Assembly (NCBI GenBank): GCA_963969395.1
Contig: OZ017795.1
Span: 25,463,063 to 25,527,062, forward strand
DNA: 64,000 nucleotides
Source: Pseudoscleropodium purum
Taxonomy: Eukaryota; Streptophyta; Bryopsida; Hypnales; Brachytheciaceae
Direction of reading: 5' to 3'
The translations under genes were made by a program, and so were the position numbers. A model generated the notes under the pieces. The model worked only from the letters and a program-made list of their open reading frames with translations. It did not search any database and was not told the origin of the DNA. The first letter of the stretch is position 1, and each line of letters starts with the position of its first letter. Shown piece by piece: positions 59,780-64,000 of this stretch.

Positions 59780-60250
59780 GGCAACATAGCAGTTTTAGAC
59801 ATCTCACTACAAACAAGATTGTTTTTCTTTGAAATTTTCACATAATATATTATAAAAGAGTAGCTTTAAGGGGCAATAGTTTTCATAAATTTTGACAACA
59901 TGGTTAAAAAGTTATTGTATGATATGTAGTTTCTATGGCTCAAAGGGCAACCTAGATAGTTAAAAAAATTCATTTTAAAAATAAATAAAAATTCAGACTT
60001 GGTTTTATAGATTTATACATATGTGGAAAGCTTTTAATCATTTTATTTTGATTGACAAGAATGAAAGATACAAGGAGTGTTAGTTTGTAAGCAATTAAAA
60101 AATCTCTATTCCAAAATAAACTTTGAAGTCTTTTATTTAATTTAGTTTTCAATGTTTATGAAAAAAAACAAAAGAATTGGATGTAGATTGTAGATTACAA
60201 CAGTACAAGGATTGGAATTGGAATTTTTCAATTCCATAACTAAATTCTTA
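59780..60250 (+). repeat. Dispersed AT-rich repeat, copy 2
   Basis: Direct, diverged copy of 57590-58040. Both contain TTTGAAATTTTCACA and GTTTTCATAA in the same order, with small insertions between. Confidence 0.7.
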
Positions 60251-63200
60251 ATAATTTTGATGTTTAAATCATACCCTACTTATTTCTATTTACTTTTTTT
60301 TTCAAGAATGAATCTAAAATACTCTTTGTTGAAATTTTTTATACATATTTTCAACTTATTTTTTCAATATATTATAGAGAGTTACAATTTATAGGATCTA
60401 TTTATTTTTGTTTAAAAAGTTTGAAGATGAAAGCTAACCATGTGGAAAGAGTTGAAAAATACTTCATTTTGAAATCCAAGTATCATGATCTTGCAATTAG
60501 AAACATTTCTAATTTTGAAATTTTAAGAGGATGTACTCTAATAAGTCAACTAAATGTACTCTAATAATGTCAACAGTTGAATTTGTTAATGAACAAATAT
60601 AGATGAAGATTTTAGCCTTGCTTTGGATTTGAGTACTTATAGGCAATTTTGAGTCTTCAAACATCAAATTGCTTTAAAGGTTCATCTAAACCAAATCGAA
60701 TAAACACCAAGCTTACATACCACCAAATATGAAAAGATACAAACAAAAACACAAAAATCCTACAACAATAACAAAACAAATTAACATAACTCAATATCTC
60801 AACTCATTGTATTTCAACAACTACACCACATCAAAGTGCTTGATATCATTGAAGGATAGCTCTACAATATTTTCAACACTCCAATCACAACAATAGCATG
60901 TGAGCCTAGGTGCCTTGAGCCTAAGTTTGGTGAACCTAGAATTTTGAAAAAAATCCAAAACTAAACTTTAGAGATTATCTTTGAAACTTTTCAAAAGTAG
61001 TGGATTTAGGGTTCAAAAGTATAGTACTTAGGACCATGGAAAATGATGCATTGTACCTTTGTGTCTTGCAATTGCATGTTGCATACAACTATAGTCTAAA
61101 CTTATCAATCCGTAATATGGACTATGTAGAATTTTTCAATATTCAAAACCCCACCCCCATCCACCCAAAATGGGATTTTAGCCCCGACATGGATCTCTTG
61201 ATAGTAAGGGTGTATGAGTATTTCACTTAATTTTTGTAAGGCATTCAAATAGTGTACCCTTACAATTTATTTTGTGTTCCTTAATTGTGATCCTAAAATT
61301 TCCTAAACCACGATCTTAGATCCTAAACCACAATCGTGGGTCCTAAATCTGAAATTCCAAAAAAATACCTCAAAAATGGAAGCTCCCAAGTTCTCAGGCT
61401 CATGCTCTCAAGCTCATATATTAGCACACCTAACTTCAATCATAGATTAAATCATAATCACTACAAACCAAGTACAAACAATGACTAGTCCATTAGATAA
61501 TGCTACCATTTAATCAAAGGTTGGATGAATATTGATCAACATTTCTTGCCATTAATGCTCCCTCTAAATCCTACTATATACAAATCACAATCAAGATTCA
61601 AACCCATACTACTACATCACTACCCATATTGCACCAACAATCACCCTCAATGCTATTGTGATATTTAAACAACACAAAACAAAGCAATATATACATCCAA
61701 AGCACACGACCACAATAAATACATTCATACATACACTGTCTCAAATGCTAAAATACAATCAAACAAACCCTCAAAACGGAAATATAAACACACAACAAAA
61801 TCACATCATTGATTATCCTTTTAACCCCTCAACGCCCTTGATTGTTTCTCCATGGAGCTTGTTTCCAAATACCAACTTTCAAAATCCAAAGTGTAGTGGG
61901 GAATCAAGCTCATTGTTCAACAATTTACTGTTGAAATTCAAAGTACACTCCTTTAGTAACCTCGCGATCATTTTTTTGAAGTCCACCACATGGATTGAAA
62001 GTTATAATGTTTGATCTATGGCAAGTACTATTTAGAAAATGGGTTCACAGGGGCACGTTTTGAGCCCCTTAGGCTTTGAGGGATTAATATACAAAAGAGT
62101 CTATCCCATAACAAGGAAATATAGTTTCTATATTACATTTAGTATTCTATAAAACCTATTGTAAGACCTCAGATGAACAAAATCATAACCCTCAAATTGT
62201 CCATGCAACTAGAAAGTGGATGGCCAAATTGGCCTTGACCTAACTTAAAATGAATGATTTTCATCCATTTTTTTCTAGAGTTCTTTGAATGAATAACTAT
62301 ACATCACTTAGTAGTGGAAAAACCTTCATTGACAAACTACAAAATTTTCTAGAGAAAAAGATGCTAAATCCATGAATCACAATTTGGGTCTAGTTATTAA
62401 ATCTAGTTTCTACTCTAATTTGGGATTTCGTAAAATTTCTTAAAATGCATATTTTATAGCCATTTGAACTTCGGTCCTATTATCACATTCTATAAGTTTC
62501 TAACTATAGGACGGTGTAGAAATTTATTTTACACCATGATGTTATAAACTTTAAAATATCTCAAGAGTGAAAATTTCAGATTTATTTAGCTTATTTTGCA
62601 TCTAATATGAATTTCTATAATTTTTCCTTCAAAAATTCAAAATAATCCAAAATTTTCTACGGACCATAGATGGCACATGACTTAACCCCTTAATGCCTCA
62701 ATCCTTTTTGCACATTTTGGCTTATATCTTTTTATAGAAATATCATTTACTGCAATTTCATGAATTTGGTCATTAAGAAAGGTTGTCTTTTCAAGATTCA
62801 AGTTTTACATTGGATGAATGAAAAGTTTGTTGGACTATACAACTCATGGAAGCGCTCTGTTCATCATCCAAGATATGGATGTTGACACGCTTCAGGGTTA
62901 ATCTCTAAAAAATAAAAATATTAAAAAAATCTCATCCATTTTCAATGACAAAATGAAACATCCTAGAAGAAAATTTAAATGTTTGACCATACAGTCACAG
63001 GCTTTAGTATTTAAGGGTAATCCTATATAAAGTTGTTCACACTAAGTGTTTGATGGACAATAGAGGATCTTTTTTATATAAGGGAAAAGTGCAGACGTTC
63101 ATCATTGGAATTTCATGAAAAGGGGAGGTCTTGTACAATAGTTTGACCTCCATTGAGTGCACTTGAATTTTTTGAAGCAAATGATTCCCACAATGCTTGA

Positions 63201-63520
63201 AAAGATAATTTCCATAGTGACTTGTCTAATGTTCTATGGTTACAAAGTATGGTAGAACCACTCATTGTCGACCACTTTAGGGATTCCACATATGTTCTAG
63301 AGTAGCATAAGGCAATGTAAATTTTCATGACTTGATTAGTCTCAACTATAAAAGGAGAAAAAACTCATTCTAGGCCTTGGATGCCAACTATTTTCAGCCA
63401 TCAAAGTTGGAAATGGGTCCCTGGTTGGGAATGGGTGGTTCTACCCATATGCAGATTCCAAACAAAGAAACTGGAGTTATTTCTCTCTCTCTCTCCTTCA
63501 AGCATGCTTACCGTACTGAA
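60251..63520. other. AT-rich intergenic region, no supported gene
   Basis: Short frames, such as 61658-62014, have A/T-driven composition. Near 61300-61350 a CCTAAACCAC(A/G)ATC motif is repeated. I see nothing else of note. A CT run lies at 63482-63500. Confidence 0.5.
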
Positions 63521-63524
63521 CCAA

Positions 63525-64000
63525 ATGAAGCCGCCACGGCAACGTCCGCCGAAAAATGAAGGCTGACCGGGAGCAGCAGATTGAAGGGGAGGCTGGGATA
63601 CCGGCCACCATGCCGGGACCCGCTTGGCCGCATTGCTGGTGGGCCTCCCCCCCGTCCAGTAGTGGCCAATCCCAGCAGGCAGGAAGACAGGGAAACCAAG
63701 AGACCGACCGAGCGACCCAATCATCACAGCATCGGTCACATGGCACGGACCATGACGTCGACGTGGACGCCTGCCACCCACACTCAGACACACTGCGCTG
63801 CGAGCCCTTCTTTATGCGGTCAATCATAATGGCATCATCAATGCCGCCTTGATGGCCCCCCCGCGGGCCCGCCCGCAATCCCCAAAAGGCCCAAATAAGT
63901 TCAGGGAAGGTCGACTTGTGGACGAGGCTGCTGCCTCACCAGCAATTCAGCACCCGCCAGATCGACTGGACGGGGCCAGCCCAGTGGGCTCTTTCCGGGT
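63525..64000. other. GC-rich block at the window edge
   Basis: Base composition changes abruptly from AT-rich to very GC-rich, with CCGCCACGG, GGGCCCGCCCGC and CCCCCCCG runs. It could be a promoter CpG island, the end of a GC-rich transposon or the start of a gene beyond the window. Overlapping frames on both strands follow the composition and no domain is recognised. Confidence 0.4.

Noticed and set aside
63377..63878. Overlapping ORFs in the GC-rich edge
   Set aside because: Open frames on both strands without any recognisable motif; explained by base composition.

Overview
This is a nuclear window from a land plant with a repeat-rich, gene-poor genome. Two things support this. There is a complete U6 snRNA gene with a plant-type Pol III promoter (USE plus TATA-like box), and a seven-exon F-box/LRR gene that aligns along its length with the FBL3/RAE1 family. 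The AT-rich intergenic DNA and nested DNA transposons suggest a large genome, perhaps a gymnosperm or fern. That placement is inference.

Left half (about 2.0-36.3 kb): I read this as one giant TIR element, 1988-36321 (34.3 kb), with perfect 28-bp terminal inverted repeats, a 4-bp target duplication (ATAG) and subterminal TTGAGAC repeats. It carries a decayed gene for a transposase-like protein of the kind I associate with the DUF7869 label (2570-5330, minus). On the other side is a broken plus-strand gene (about 28994-34423) that joins a ParB-like motif, a beta-class (permuted) DNA methyltransferase fold with eroded catalytic motifs, an acidic/charged region and an FCP1/NIF-type phosphatase domain. 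Between them are two virtually identical 4.0-kb inverted arms (5675-9681 and 24988-28994). Each arm holds an 86-bp tandem array built on a 23-bp palindrome and a second array of about 143-bp units. The palindrome also recurs in or beside both genes.

The loop between the arms is interrupted by a second element of 11.9 kb (12218-24093), with CAGGGTTGAC-type termini and a perfect 8-bp target duplication (CTTGTTCC). It carries an intact protein-kinase-like gene (22085-23581), a gene for a CxxC protein with a Gly/Ser/Tyr-rich tail (19694-20954, one stop), and a heavily broken divergent paralog with a RING-like domain (16343-12945, minus). GC-rich CGGACG arrays lie at its ends and upstream of each of its genes. 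A 242-bp MITE with matching termini (12602-12843) is nested inside it. The order of insertion is giant element, then 11.9-kb element, then MITE.

Right half: a split PIF/Harbinger transposase remnant (36.5-39.5 kb), a CACTA-type MITE (39759-39985), a polypurine tract, the F-box/LRR gene (43689-47327), a foldback MITE, the U6 gene (49558-49659), several minisatellites (87-, 110- and 21-bp units), and AT-rich DNA with diverged dispersed repeats up to a GC-rich block at the window edge (63.5-64.0 kb). The only genes that look functional for the host are the F-box/LRR gene and U6. The other coding matter belongs to transposons and is mostly decayed, with the kinase-like frame as the main exception.
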